Program-made: the position numbers and the translations under genes
DNA from: Macrolepiota albuminosa
Lineage: Eukaryota > Basidiomycota > Agaricomycetes > Agaricales > Agaricaceae
Direction: 5' to 3'
NCBI GenBank assembly: GCA_027475525.1
Contig: JAMWFC010000051.1
Span: 2,526,616 to 2,590,615, forward strand
Length of the DNA stretch: 64,000 nt
Notes under the pieces: generated by a model
Seen by the model: the letters and a program-made list of their open reading frames with translations, nothing else
The model's database searches: none
What the model was told of the DNA's origin: nothing
Shown: piece after piece, positions 12,101 to 26,231 of the stretch
How the letters are laid out: each line of letters begins with the position of its first letter
How positions within the stretch are numbered: the stretch's first letter is position 1

Positions 12101-12919
12101 AATCTATTGTACATATTGTGTGTCACAATCTGCATATCCTACGCTCAAATTCTGACCGAATGCCAGCGCGGACTTGGAGATAACGGTACAGATGCTTGTA
12201 CAAGTAGACAAACTCGTGCAACTGATTGAGTCGCCCGTCTTTACATGTGATGTCATTTCAATTACCTTGACATTACTTGAATGGCTAATAGTGTTATAGA
12301 CATTCGACTGCAACTTCTGGAGCCTGAGAGATATCCACATCTCTTCAAGTGTCTCTATGGACTGCTAATGTTACTTCCTCAGAGTTCGGCCTTCATTTCC
12401 CTTCGAAACCGATTAAACGCCGTAAATTCAGCCGGTTTTCTGCACATTGCTCCTAAACCGTAAGCGACCATGTTTACTCCTTCCTCAAATATCACTCACG
12501 TCAAATACAGGGCGCCTGGCCCGTTATCAACGAGGTCTAAGCTTGCTCGCGACGAAATCAAGTGGCAAGATCTCTTGCTACACTTTCGCACGGTTCAAGC
12601 AAAGCACGAGAAGGCAAGGAGACAGGCAATGGGAACAGATAGCACGTCATACTCTGACTTCCTCGACAACGAGAAACAAACAGAAGGGCCTGGTAGTCAG
12701 CCTGTAGAAAGAGTCGGTCGTCCTCCCACTGTTGGACGTGCCCCTCTGCGAAGGCGGGTTACAGGTGAAACTCCGCTCAATCCTGGCATGGGACCAATAA
12801 CCGGCAGGGGTGGTGTTCTTTCACCTCTGAACCCCAGAGCGAGAGTAGGAGGGCTTCTGATGAATGGAAATGCATCAGTACAGAAGCAGCGGAGGACTAC
12901 CAGCTCAAGTCGTCAATAG
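9122..12919 (+). CDS. VAC14: VAC14, scaffold of the PIKfyve/Fab1 complex
   Basis: HEAT-repeat scaffold that holds the Fab1 PI3P 5-kinase and Fig4 phosphatase on the vacuole, controlling PI(3,5)P2. I place the ATG at 9122: ATGG, then a 52-base intron ending TTTGCAG, joins to give [20 protein letters not shown], a good match to VAC14 N-termini. Next come [67 protein letters not shown] and [17 protein letters not shown]. The Fig4-binding C-terminal region has [29 protein letters not shown] and [21 protein letters not shown] Ser/Pro-rich insert lies near 10960-11230. Two 77-bp duplications (9630-9783, 10384-10537) break it, and at 9782-9785 one A is missing before the conserved [11 protein letters not shown] block. 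Confidence 0.92.
9630..9783. repeat. 77-bp direct tandem duplication (5)
   Basis: Bases 9630-9706 equal 9707-9783. The unit is most of a VAC14 intron plus the start of the next exon (LAADSELSV). Confidence 0.97.
10384..10537. repeat. 77-bp direct tandem duplication (6)
   Basis: Bases 10384-10460 equal 10461-10537. It lies wholly in VAC14 coding sequence; the second copy is read out of frame and ends at a stop. Confidence 0.97.
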
Positions 12920-13053
12920 AGGGAATTTTTCTAAGGATAGTAGTGATTCTCATTTGACGATATCATACATTATCTATACCCTAATTTACAAGTTTCATAC
13001 CCAGCAATCACTCTCGTAATAATGGCGTCCAGGTGCATTGCTTATGGTTCAGA

Positions 13054-14247
13054 TTACAATCGAGAGTCACCGGGTATGAGGATGGTATTCCGGATGATGC
13101 GCAAATCCTCGTTAGTTAAGTTACAGTAGCCTTTGATATAATTGTCAACGCCTCCATATTTACTCTCTAAGAGAGAAAGGAAGGCGGTCATGGTCTCGTG
13201 CCTAGCACTTAAATGAGCAATCAAACCAATGACGTACATGGTACTTCGATCTCACCGGCATGTGAACATATTAAGAGCAGCTTCATTATTTGATGCAAAG
13301 ATAGGTTCCTTAGAGAGGCGGGCCATGATCATTGCTCTAGCTGGCTCGCGTCCGACACGAGTTAGAGCATAGTCTTCCGCTATTGTGGCATCATTCACAC
13401 CGGCGAGCTGTTGAAAACCTTAACGCGTCCGACACGAGTTAGAGCATAGTCTTCCGCTATTGTGGCATCATTCACACCGGCGAGCTGTTGAAAACCTTAA
13501 TATGTCCAAAAATATAAAGACGCATGAGGGATACCTTGAGAAGTATCGCTGCTATGATCCCCGTTCTGTCTTCCCAGCTGTGCAGTGAAATAGACAACCT
13601 TCTGTAGGTTTATCCCTTATGTGGCGCAAAATAGTACCGAACGATGATCCTCCATGATCGAGAATCTGACTGTATAGCTCCATAAATGCCTATAAAGTGG
13701 GTCAAATAACGCGTAGAAGTGAAACGTAGGATTAAATATTACTTCGGTCTTTCCACTAGCGTACAACTGATATCGTCTAGAAGAAAATCACATTAAGTAG
13801 GTGAACATGCAAGTACTGAAAGCAACACGCACGTACTTAGCCATCATCTCTGGGCTGTAGTCTTCTTTCCGGAATACAGGGATATGGAGTACTTCCACTC
13901 CATCAATTTCAGGTTGTGGTGTATTATACTTGCGAATCTCTGTATCAGATCGCAGATCAAAAACTTTGGAAATGTTGAGGGCCTTTAATTGTTTTTCTCC
14001 TTGTATGTATAAATGAGTTAGCTGTTCCTGAGTTTTCCTGGGGTTCATTACCTTCTTTACTAATTCCTGACAGCTCCGCTGAGCGGTATAGCAATCGTGG
14101 TCGAGTCATTTGACCTGGATTGGTATCTGAGGGGTAAAGTCCAAGGTCCCTGACATTGATAACCCCGTCTATGGTAGCGAACGGTGGCCGAGAAAGTACT
14201 TCCGTAACATAAGCTGGATCCAAAGGCTCAAGATCGTTGAATGCCAT
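13054..14247 (-). CDS. Tyrosine phosphatase-like protein (Y_phosphatase3/IphP type)
   Basis: Cysteine-dependent tyrosine/serine phosphatase of the fungal IphP-like group. From the ATG at 14247: MAFNDLEPLDPAYV, then GVINVRDLGLYPSD, RPRLLYRSAELSGISKEG, KVFDLRSDTEI, the P-loop region (LFHCTAG), LAGVNDATIAEDYALTRVG and a last exon with FLSLLESKYGGVDNYI. In the P-loop the expected HCTAGKDRTG is cut: after CTAG the sequence reads GGGAAGACAG, one A short of the codons needed, so the frame is lost exactly in the active site. A 77-bp duplication (13347-13500) follows about 70 bp away. Both are probably errors; if the deletion were real the gene would be dead. Divergent from MCM6, with 148 bp between start codons. 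Confidence 0.8.
13347..13500. repeat. 77-bp direct tandem duplication (7)
   Basis: Bases 13347-13423 equal 13424-13500. The unit holds the LAGVNDATIAEDYALTRVG exon of the phosphatase and the end of its preceding intron. Confidence 0.97.
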
Positions 14248-14310
14248 GATGCTGATTCTGAAAGGCAAGTTCGTGTCACAAGTGTTACGCACACGAGACT
14301 GCCTACCCTA

Positions 14311-14316
14311 ACGCGT
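14311..14316. promoter_or_regulatory. MluI cell-cycle box (ACGCGT) between phosphatase and MCM6
   Basis: ACGCGT lies 80 bp before the MCM6 ATG. This is the site of MBF-type factors that switch on S-phase genes in yeasts, fitting a replication gene. It is palindromic and could also serve the divergent phosphatase. A second ACGCGT is inside MCM6 intron 1 near 14697. Confidence 0.5.
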
Positions 14317-14395
14317 GACAGATCGCATCAAGGATCGCATCCAATTTTCTGTTGAGTCGCGTCCATTTCTATCTAGTTCTCCCTTCCTCATCAAT

Positions 14396-17821
<3,426 letters not shown>

Positions 17822-17923
17822 TGGATCTTCGTTGATATATAGTTTTGCACCTTGGTTTTTTGTTCTGCTCAAGTTGTGTAAATGTAAAGCTGTAAATTAG
17901 AAAGCGTTTGACTTGCAGATAAG

Positions 17924-18077
17924 AAAGGCGGCCTCACGGTGTCCTTGTGGAGAACTTCGATGGTCCACATATCGTCGTTGCCTGGACGATGGGCTGTCAT
18001 AAAGGCGGCCTCACGGTGTCCTTGTGGAGAACTTCGATGGTCCACATATCGTCGTTGCCTGGACGATGGGCTGTCAT
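17924..18077. repeat. 77-bp direct tandem duplication (10)
   Basis: Bases 17924-18000 equal 18001-18077. It lies just 3' of MCM6. On the minus strand the region is also open (a stretch with RQRRYVDHRSSPQGHREAAF), but I cannot build a gene from it. Confidence 0.97.
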
Positions 18078-18232
18078 ATTGGGAACGATCTTTTATACTG
18101 ATAGACGGATTTTGTGCTTCTAAATCGTCGTTCTTGCTTCCATGGCCAATTTTTACCGAAGGCGTTGTAGTCTAAGTGAACATAGGCTCCTCCAGGGGAT
18201 GTCCGTATGGCCAACTACAGGCCAACAACTTT

Positions 18233-18602
18233 ATGAATTTGGATGCATTTTCCGAAGCTCTGAAGTCCAAGAAGAAAACGGCTTTTCACTTACTATTGGT
18301 ATGCATCCTACTGGTTTCCAATACTTGTTTCTTACCCAAAATAGGACGACGTAGGTTTGGCAGGAGAGAAACAAAGGCCCAACACCATGTATAAGCTTCC
18401 AATGTTGCAACAACACCAAACCTTACCCGGCGAAGGTTTCATTATTGCGTCGCAAGGGTTAAATGCGTTCAGTGCCGTGTTAGTCAATTTTATGGGCAAG
18501 TGGAGAAAGAAGTGGGATCTGACTGAAACCGGAGACCAACGTGTTGACGGGAATCATAAAATGTCTTCGAGTATTGTTGAACGACAAGGAAAGTCAGCTT
18601 GA
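18233..18602 (+). CDS. Uncharacterised protein, first part of a doubtful locus
   Basis: An ATG at 18233 gives MNLDAFSEALKSKKKTAFHL, a good GT-AG intron (about 18300-18345), then an open exon through MYKLPMLQQHQTLPGEGF and AVLVNFMGKWRKKWDLTE to a TGA at 18600. I do not recognise a family. The C-terminal end may be another unspliced intron, because coiled-coil-like coding sequence follows from about 18740. A 77-bp duplication lies about 160 bp upstream, so the 5' end may be corrupted. Confidence 0.4.
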
Positions 18603-18739
18603 TATTTGGTTTTCATCGTCATCTTAATGGTAGGAGCCTGGATTCAATCATATTCTCCCTCTCAGTTCGCCGACCACTATCACGTACATTGCGTACGCGC
18701 TTCATGCTTCTTCTCTAAGGCGTGAAGTTTAATAGCTTG

Positions 18740-19390
18740 TACAGAACGAGAAGCAAGTTCTACAACTTCAGGCTGAAATTGACAGATATGAAGCCCAAAA
18801 TCCAAGGGAAGGATTTAAAGCTAGGTGTCTCATTGCGGACTCATGAATATGGTTTACAGGGTGACCGTGTCAGGAGGGAGCGAGACAGGGCAAAATTGGA
18901 TACTTTGATGGATGAGATCGCTAAACTGAAGACTAAGGTTCGGTTTCAATCGTACTTCCCTCAGAACCTTTATAGAGGAGCAGTCGTTTCATACATCGAA
19001 CCTGGGAGATATGCGTCCAGATGAAAGAATCTTTCGGAATAACCTCACTGATTCAAATGTGGGTTTTACTGTATGAAGAGAGGTGTTAGACGAGATTTAG
19101 AGGTCGTGATATCAGAGCCAGGAGTTCAAAAATCAGTGCTTATCCTGTCAGGTGAGTATCGGCATTCATGTTAAGAAGACAATGGAAGAATCATCGAGTC
19201 CTCCATGGCCGCATCTACAAGTTATGCGACAAGGTTGCGTGTGCGGATGTGGGGATTTGGACCAAGTGATTCGGAGTATGAGGAAGGGGAAACGGAGAGT
19301 ACGTCCTACGCGTCCCTTGTGCAAGATTTTCTTGGATGGAGCTGGGTCGAGTGGTGGATGTCCTCAAATCGAATCTATGACTCAAGGTGA
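18740..19390 (+). CDS. Uncharacterised coiled-coil coding pieces (possible continuation)
   Basis: Open stretches in shifting frames read NEKQVLQLQAEIDRYEAQNP, then RRERDRAKLDTLMDEIAKLK (heptad-like, likely coiled coil), then KRGVRRDLEVVISEPGVQKS and finally FGPSDSEYEEGETESTSYAS before a TGA near 19388. Plausible introns lie near 18822-18860 and 18938-19008. A small frame break near 19070 has no good intron to explain it. They may be 3' exons of the 18233 gene. The function is unknown, and the exact structure needs transcript data. Confidence 0.3.
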
Positions 19391-19728
19391 ATCTATAGGA
19401 GATTACAGCTGGAATAATATATATGTTTACTTTTCTTTTGTGTTATAAGAGTCGGACGTGTTCCTCATATTGTACCTTTTTGAGATTTTTCTACAAGGAG
19501 GCAGTGATAAGTACATGAGCAGGTTTTCCAGTGCTATAGCAGTATTTCCACATCGTCAATCAGTAGTGTACCAGACAAACCAACGAGAACAAGTCAGTAG
19601 ACATGGTTAAGTAGATCGACCTCTTCTTAGATCAAGGATGATACATGTAATCGTAACGCTTCAGTCATGTCACAGCATGTTGAAAAAACTTTGAAGGTGT
19701 AATGTCAGATAGCGTGGAAGCAAAAGCT

Positions 19729-21627
19729 CTACGCAGCTGATGGGATCACAGGTCGAGGAGACTGCATAAGCTCTGGCGTGTGGGCTCCTGCAGAGGGCGC
19801 ACGGCTCACATGACTTCGTGCGACAGACACTGGACGACTTTGGCTTGCACGTACACTACGCGCTTGACTTGCATTGCTCAGCGCAGCGGAAGGCGGCCGG
19901 TTGGGAGTCTGGGACATTGCAGGTGCAGCTGCAGATGGTGAACGGCTCACATGGCTCGGCGCTAGAGAAGGCGGCCGGCTCCGTGTCTGGTTCACGGCGG
20001 ATGGCACTCGGCTCACATGGCTCGAAGCAACAGATGGCGAACTATGCTCGCTCTGTACTGTGTGTACAGAAGGAGCGCGACCGTGGTTGCGCTGGGTTGT
20101 ACGCTCCGCGCGGCTCGCAGCAGCAGATGATGATATTTGTGGCGATCCAAGTAACACCACTGCCGCTCGTGGGGTAGCCTCAATATTTGATAGAAATACG
20201 CCAGGTGTAGGCGCAGTAGACCACGAAGCGTTGCGTGGTGTCGGGGCAACCACTGGGGGTTGAGCATTAGGACTGTAAGGCGTCGGGAAACTGGATGCTG
20301 GGAGACTGGTGCCTCCAGCCTGTTCCGAAGACGTCGTGAAAGGCTGATTCAAACCTCGAGCTGTCTGCGGCGTATCCATACCAGATCCATCCTGAACTGT
20401 CTGTGTTACGCCGACCCCTGCTGATGCCGGTACATTCTGTTGGGTTGCAGGATCTTGAGGTGCTGAATCCTGAGGCCGTGGATGGAATCTCCTATCTTGA
20501 TGCGCTGCTTCTATACTTTCCAGATGCGCATATGGCACGTATCCGGTGGGAAATGTCTCTCCAATCGGGACAAGTCGTTGGTATCCATCTGTAGGTCTAC
20601 CAGGGTACGACCATGTTGAAGCAGGCTGTTGTGGGATGGAAGGTGGCGGATTCACTGCCGGTTGGGGCTCGGGAGGGAAACGCGACGTAGAATGTGGTGT
20701 TTGAGTTGGAATAGTAGGTTCTAGATGTTCCGAAGGCATAGGTTGATGGAAGGACCAGTCGGCCGGGACTACGGTTGCATATGGGGCATCGGACGGGTTA
20801 GCTGGATCTATTATCTGCCAGGACACCTCTGGCTGCGGCGGGGAAGTTCGCGGGGGCTCTCGAGCAGAAACTGAACGGTCAAGTGCAAGTGGCTGCAGTG
20901 GGGTACGAGGTGGCAGTTGAGCTTGCAGGGGCTGAGAAGTGGGCGACGCGCTGTCCGAGAACAGAGAATGTTCATACCAAGACTGGGGGCGCTGGATGAC
21001 GCGAGGCCGCCGTCGACCTTTTTTCCCACCTGGAACATAGTCTATAGTGACACGTTCAGCAACCCAAGGAAGGTCATTGAGTTTATGAAGGAATATTCTG
21101 ACACTCTGTATGAATGCGTTGAAAGAAACAATGGAGGCAAACGACGGTTCCATCTTGGCGTAGTCATTCGTTGGCTTAGGCTCAACATAGACAGGGCTGC
21201 CGAATTGTTGCGTGGTGGCAAGTACTTCGTGACTGTCATGGCTGACTATGGTGGTCCCTTCATATGCACCAGTATCATGTATCGTTTGAGAGGACAATCC
21301 AGCGGGTGAAAGTGGCGAGAGACCGCGAGCTGAAGCCGACGGACGGCCTTCCTCTGCACGACGTTGGGGATCGTTGATGCTGTGTTTGCCAATCGCTCTC
21401 TTGGCCAATTGACCGAGTTTAGAAAAAGATTTACTATTGCGGGATAATCTAGCTATACGTGGCTGTTGGGCAGCTACTCCCGAGTCGAGTCCCACAGGGT
21501 CGACATTAGAGGCATTCTCATCCGCCGGTGCAGGAAAGGACCCTTTTGTTGTGAGAGTTACAGACCTTTGGCTTCTAGGAGAGCCTATTGCAGAATCACG
21601 AGCTGCATGGGATGATGTAGCGGCCAT
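19729..21627 (-). CDS. Large intrinsically disordered Ser/Pro-rich protein
   Basis: A single 632-codon exon with no recognised enzyme family. Residues near 165-215 form the only compact-looking part (SFNAFIQSVRIFLHKLNDLPWVAERVTIDYVPG), followed by a basic GKKGRRRPR patch. The middle is Pro/Gln/Ser-rich. The C-terminal 130 residues contain a degenerate repeat around SHVSR(A/V/S)PSA, seen four times, alternating with RPPS(L/A) segments, which are attractive kinase sites. The ATG at 21627 (MAATSSHAARDSAIG) is clear. Similar [18 protein letters not shown] in basidiomycetes are usually annotated as hypothetical; a scaffold or regulatory role is only a guess. Confidence 0.8.
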   Translation of the reverse strand: MAATSSHAARDSAIGSPRSQRSVTLTTKGSFPAPADENASNVDPVGLDSGVAAQQPRIARLSRNSKSFSKLGQLAKRAIGKHSINDPQRRAEEGRPSASARGLSPLSPAGLSSQTIHDTGAYEGTTIVSHDSHEVLATTQQFGSPVYVEPKPTNDYAKMEPSFASIVSFNAFIQSVRIFLHKLNDLPWVAERVTIDYVPGGKKGRRRPRVIQRPQSWYEHSLFSDSASPTSQPLQAQLPPRTPLQPLALDRSVSAREPPRTSPPQPEVSWQIIDPANPSDAPYATVVPADWSFHQPMPSEHLEPTIPTQTPHSTSRFPPEPQPAVNPPPSIPQQPASTWSYPGRPTDGYQRLVPIGETFPTGYVPYAHLESIEAAHQDRRFHPRPQDSAPQDPATQQNVPASAGVGVTQTVQDGSGMDTPQTARGLNQPFTTSSEQAGGTSLPASSFPTPYSPNAQPPVVAPTPRNASWSTAPTPGVFLSNIEATPRAAVVLLGSPQISSSAAASRAERTTQRNHGRAPSVHTVQSEHSSPSVASSHVSRVPSAVNQTRSRPPSLAPSHVSRSPSAAAPAMSQTPNRPPSAALSNASQARSVRASQSRPVSVARSHVSRAPSAGAHTPELMQSPRPVIPSAA

Positions 21628-21651
21628 TCAGGATGAGGAATGAAAGAGAAA

Positions 21652-21752
21652 ACGCGTAAAGCGTCCTAAGCCCCACATGGTCCACTTTGGTGGTTCAAGT
21701 AGTGTTTGCGCACAACATCTTGCCAAACATTTGTCGGCACGTGCGGCACGTG
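21652..21752. promoter_or_regulatory. ACGCGT and paired CACGTG motifs
   Basis: ACGCGT at 21652-21657 lies 25 bp before the ATG at 21627 (-). Two CACGTG E-boxes at 21738-21743 and 21747-21752 are 9 bp apart. The pairing suggests a bHLH (Cbf1/Pho4-like) and cell-cycle control site for the [17 protein letters not shown] gene; the lipin gene ends on the other side. Confidence 0.35.
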
Positions 21753-21938
21753 TACGGCCGGCCCGTCACAGGCGTAATGATTATTCAATATCTTGGTGGC
21801 GCAACACCCTTTCAGGTGCAACAATTTTTATTTTTATTTTTCGTATAATCACATTGAGATTCTATAGCAAGGACATTAACATAATTGAAAAAGTGAACGA
21901 TTAGCTGTCAGCCAGGTGGACTCTAACACAAATACATA

Positions 21939-24900
21939 TCATAAGAAGGGTACATTACTCATCTCTCCAGCAACCAGAAGGTCCTCATCAAAGTCCTCTT
22001 CACCAGCTTCCTCTGGCGCGTGCACAATGTGAACCGCTTCACCATCTTCATTCTTATGATCACTACCATAGAGTGGTTCATCATCATCATCGTCCATCCC
22101 AAAGTGCATTTCATCAAGTGTCCCCGGCATGCTGGTCATGCTGCGCCGACGCTCCCTCTTGTGTCCACCTTCACTGTCGCTCACACCTTCGTCATCTGAG
22201 TCATACAAAGACGCCGGACTCGTGCTCCGTCGACCATCATTGCTTATCTGGGTCCATCCGAGGGTATTGCTTAGCCTCTCGAGGGACGACATTTGCCTCA
22301 AATGCGAACTGCGCCCACGATCCTCATCGGGCGGAGGCGACGCCCGTGACACAGGAGTCGAGCTCTGGCGGCCGGGCACAAGACTGAAATTGCGCAGTCG
22401 TGCGAGGGTGCTTGTGTCTGACCGAGCGCTGAGTGCAGGTGATGGAGGTGAGAGGTCCGGGAGGGGGAAATCTTGAACAGGTGTCTTCCAGTAAACGAAG
22501 TCCGTGAATTCGGGCGTCCACTTGCGGTGTATTGATGGGAACATCTGGTCCACTAGATCCGTCATGTAGATGTATCTGTCTTCAGTTAAGATTTGTAGAT
22601 ATTGTGAAGTTGAAACAACCTACGAGGACTTATAACCTGCGAATTCAAGCAGTTCCATCTTGACCTCGCTCGTAGAATCAATTGTAAAGATACGTTTGCT
22701 TGGAACGTTGACACTGCGGTAGGACAAGGCGTCGGTAATGCGGTTACCGAAACCAGCATAGAAAGGATTTCGGGAGGCTTCCCCGAATAATCTCTGGATA
22801 TCTCTCAGGCACGCCATCTTGAAGACCTCCGGCTTACGAAGAATGACCTCCCTGATAAGAGCGCTTGAGCGGTAATTCAACAAATAGTGTTTGAGTGCTA
22901 TACCGATGTAACGAAGTTATGAGCCGATCAGGACTCATAATAACCGGACCTTCTGGTAGCTGATAATTGTTCTGCTTTATACCCTCAAGATAAGCTCGTG
23001 TTGCATCTGCCTGGCCAATAGCCCGCGATGTGAGATACATAATTTTGTATCCGTTTCGCGTTATATCAGTATACAACTTTGCAACGCCAAGATGGGTCCA
23101 ATCGCGCCCAATCATTGCGAATACATGTCCCAGCCCATCAGACCTTACAAGTTAACCGTTTAACATCAGAAAGGGTCGACAGAGGATCAGTGTACACTCA
23201 CTTTGTTATTGTGCCATCTATATCAGAGATAACAACCAAGTCTGTTGACTCCCAGACGAAAATCCGCGCCGTACATGCAACTGCACCAGAGGCAGACAGT
23301 GAAAAAGTTATAGTATTGGCGCCAGGCTTCAAGTTAAGACTTTTCTGTGACATCGTGGGTGAAAAGAGTGACAATAATCAATGCTGCCTTCCACACTTGG
23401 GAAAAAGTTAACATACAAGCTGATCAGAACTGAGACGCAAAGTCTTAGCAAATTTCCGCGATGTTGGTGGTAAGATCAAGGTAGGAACCGGGATATTGGA
23501 AGGTGGTTGAACAGGTGTAGAGGGATATGCAGGAGCTGACTCTGCAGCAGGAATCTCCTTGGTAGGTCTTTTGACATCCTGAGCTTGAGTAGTCACCTTC
23601 TAAGAGAAAATTCAGTTCATCTAGCGATGTAAGTTGTGCGCTATTCCTTACATTTTCAATGGGTACAGTGGACGACTCACGCATACCAGAGCGCTCTTGC
23701 TTCACAAGAGACGTACTGTCAGGTTGTGCCTGATTTGGTGTAGCGGTCTTCTTGCTTCGGCTCCACCACCTCACCCAGGAGGAAGTTGGTGTACCTTGAG
23801 CTTCCTCTGGAGGTTCAGACTTCGACCGATGATGGTGCCTTTCCTCGGACTGCTGCTGCTCGTCTGAGGGAAGCGAAGGGATTGTTGGCAGAATTTCGTT
23901 GATGTCGCCGTCCGAAACTGGAGACGTAGGGCGCGATGGTGGCCGTAAAACTCTTTGTTGAAGGGTTGCATTCCGCCATACAGCAAGTGCGTTCATTAGT
24001 GGTGATCCATCACTACGAGTTATGTACCTGTGTATGGTCAGAACGAATTGCATGGTAGAACATTGTGATGACGGACCGGTTGCCAGCCCATCTTATGACA
24101 AGCCCCGGGTTTTCCACCACATTGTCATCATCAAGAAATGTGTTGTAATCAATCTTTCCGAGAGCAAATAGTCTGGCTGCCTCGACCTCGTCGCGTCCAT
24201 CAGATATGACAAAACCGCCCACTTTCCCGTGTCTACTTCTCCAACCCAAGCGAGTGTCCTCCTGATCAGACAACGCACCGTCTGACTGTCTTCCTGATGT
24301 AGACACTATGCTCAACTCGAACATAATCCTTCGACCTTCAATCTGCAACGCAAATCGGCTAGGGTCGTGCTTACTAGGCCGCAATATCCCTCCATTTGCA
24401 AAAGAAGCCTCGTCTACATCGCCTTCTTCTGGATCATAAGAGGCATCATCGTGTTCTACGAGTTCTTTCAATCTTGTTTGTGGACTTCCTTCTAGTTCCG
24501 GAGGTACACTCCGACTTCGCATATGGTCGTGTTCATGGTTGATGCTCGCGCCAATCTCCTCATCAGATTCATTTAGTCCTGTGATATCTGACTTCTGCAA
24601 GTCGTTCGCCTTTCCTTTGCCCTTGGCCCACGACCTCCCAAATGTATTCTCCATCCGCCCGCCTTTGGTAAAAGAGGTATTGACTGGGGATGGTTGAGGA
24701 AATGCTCCCCACTCCCATGAGTACTCCTGAACTGGCGAAAGAGGCGGAGATTGCATTTTGGATGACGAGGCCTGATTCTCTGACGACGATATCGTATCGG
24801 GACGTTTCCCGATATCAGGCGGGGGTTCAGAGGCTGCACGAAACATTGGAAAGGTAACTGACGAGGGAAGAGAAGCAGGGAGTTCAAGGTTGTCCTCAAG

Positions 24901-25939
24901 CCTACGAACAGGAGATGGTGTAGCTAACCCTAGAGGCTTTTGAGCATTGAAAACACGACATAATGTAACACGTTGACGTACTCGGTTTGCTCCGCGTAGG
25001 AAATATAAACTCTTCTGAATCTGACGAGGTTGTGATGCGATCCGACCGCTCGCGAGAGTGATAACCTTCAACATCAAGGGCCACATCTGTACCATAAGAT
25101 GAGAAAGATGGCCACTAAGCAATACATCACCTACTGCCGTGGAAATTGACTTGTGGAACGTCTATATGATCTTTGTATGAGATGAGTGCCGCGTCGACGC
25201 GTCGCTCTTGTTCGGCCATCTCATGAGTGAGATTAGAAGGTTGATGAGTAGGGGTCAGCGGTGGTGATGGAAGGCCTGGCAATCTCCTGTCTTCAGAAGG
25301 GAGCTGGGTGACAGTCTGTACTTAGAATCTAAGTTTTTGAGTGATTCGCCTACCTGCACAGATTTAGATGGTTGAGCGTCAAGGTCTAAGAAATCAGGCT
25401 CTTGGTCATCGGAAGACTGTTTTGGAGCAGATTCATCATTCTTGGCGCGCGTTATATCTTGATCATCTGGCTGAAGCGTCGGCTCGAGTTCCGTACCCTT
25501 AACCGCCAGACTATCGGCGCCTGTCGAGTCGTTCGGACGAGTGGGATGCAGGATTGGACTGGTGATTAGATCATCCGGAACGTCGCCATCCGTTTCAAAA
25601 ACAAAGAAAGCTTCGCCAGCTTCCCCAATTTTCATGTTGAACGGAATAGGATGTCCATTCACGGAAACATTGACCTTAAAAGAAGATAATATTGATCGCA
25701 ATAGTCTTATACATGTTGGAGTTGCGTACCTTTTTCTCCGATGGTCGCAATACTTGCCATTTTCCAAAACGGACGTGAAAGGGTGAACAAACAAGTTCTG
25801 TGTCGCCATTGTCTGTCGGCCGTTGTATAACTATGACATCAATTGCACCAGTAAGAGTAGAAGGGTTTATTGGTGGTAGATCCTTGTAATACTGGTATGG
25901 AGCGCTGATAGCATTGACAGCGCCCCGGATATAGTTCAT
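21939..25939 (-). CDS. PAH1: Lipin/PAH1 phosphatidate phosphatase
   Basis: Mg2+-dependent phosphatidate phosphatase that makes diacylglycerol for triacylglycerol and phospholipid synthesis at the nuclear/ER membrane. The ATG at 25939 starts MNYIRGAVNAISAPYQYYKD, the amphipathic membrane helix. The N-LIP domain follows (DVIVIQRP, SPFHVRFGKWQVL, VNVSVNGHPIPFNMKIGEAG). A long disordered, acidic, Ser-rich middle runs to about 23450. The C-LIP/LNS2 catalytic domain has VISDIDGTITK (the DxDxT motif), GRDWTHLGVAKLY, IMYLTSRAIGQADATRAYL, PVIMSPDR, REVILRKPEVFKM and NPFYAGFGNRITDALSYRSV. A 200-residue tail rich in Ser, Asp and Glu ends at 21939, likely phosphoregulated as in Pah1. At least seven exons; no 77-bp duplication here. 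Confidence 0.95.
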
Positions 25940-26231
25940 ATGAGGGATGGTGGATGAAAGAGGACCAAAGCGCTGAATATGAGTAGTCTACCAGAACACG
26001 TGCGTCGAGAAGTTGTGGCCATGTGATTGAAAATAAATACAAGTGCCGTCCCGCACCGCACCATCTCTTCCTATCAGCTTTCCCTTTCTGATCCATCATT
26101 TAGAGCCAAATGCGTTATATGGCCCGGCTTTTCCTCTAGTGATCAACGCAATCAGCTTCGTGGTGGTACAAAGGGCCCATTGGAGGCTGATATCATGTAT
26201 GAGTTAAATTAGCGAGATGGTTATAAGACGT

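Noticed and set aside
14315..14395. Longer MCM6 N-terminus
   Set aside because: The first codon of that frame is GTG and overlaps the ACGCGT box. The ATG at 14396 fits other MCM6 proteins.
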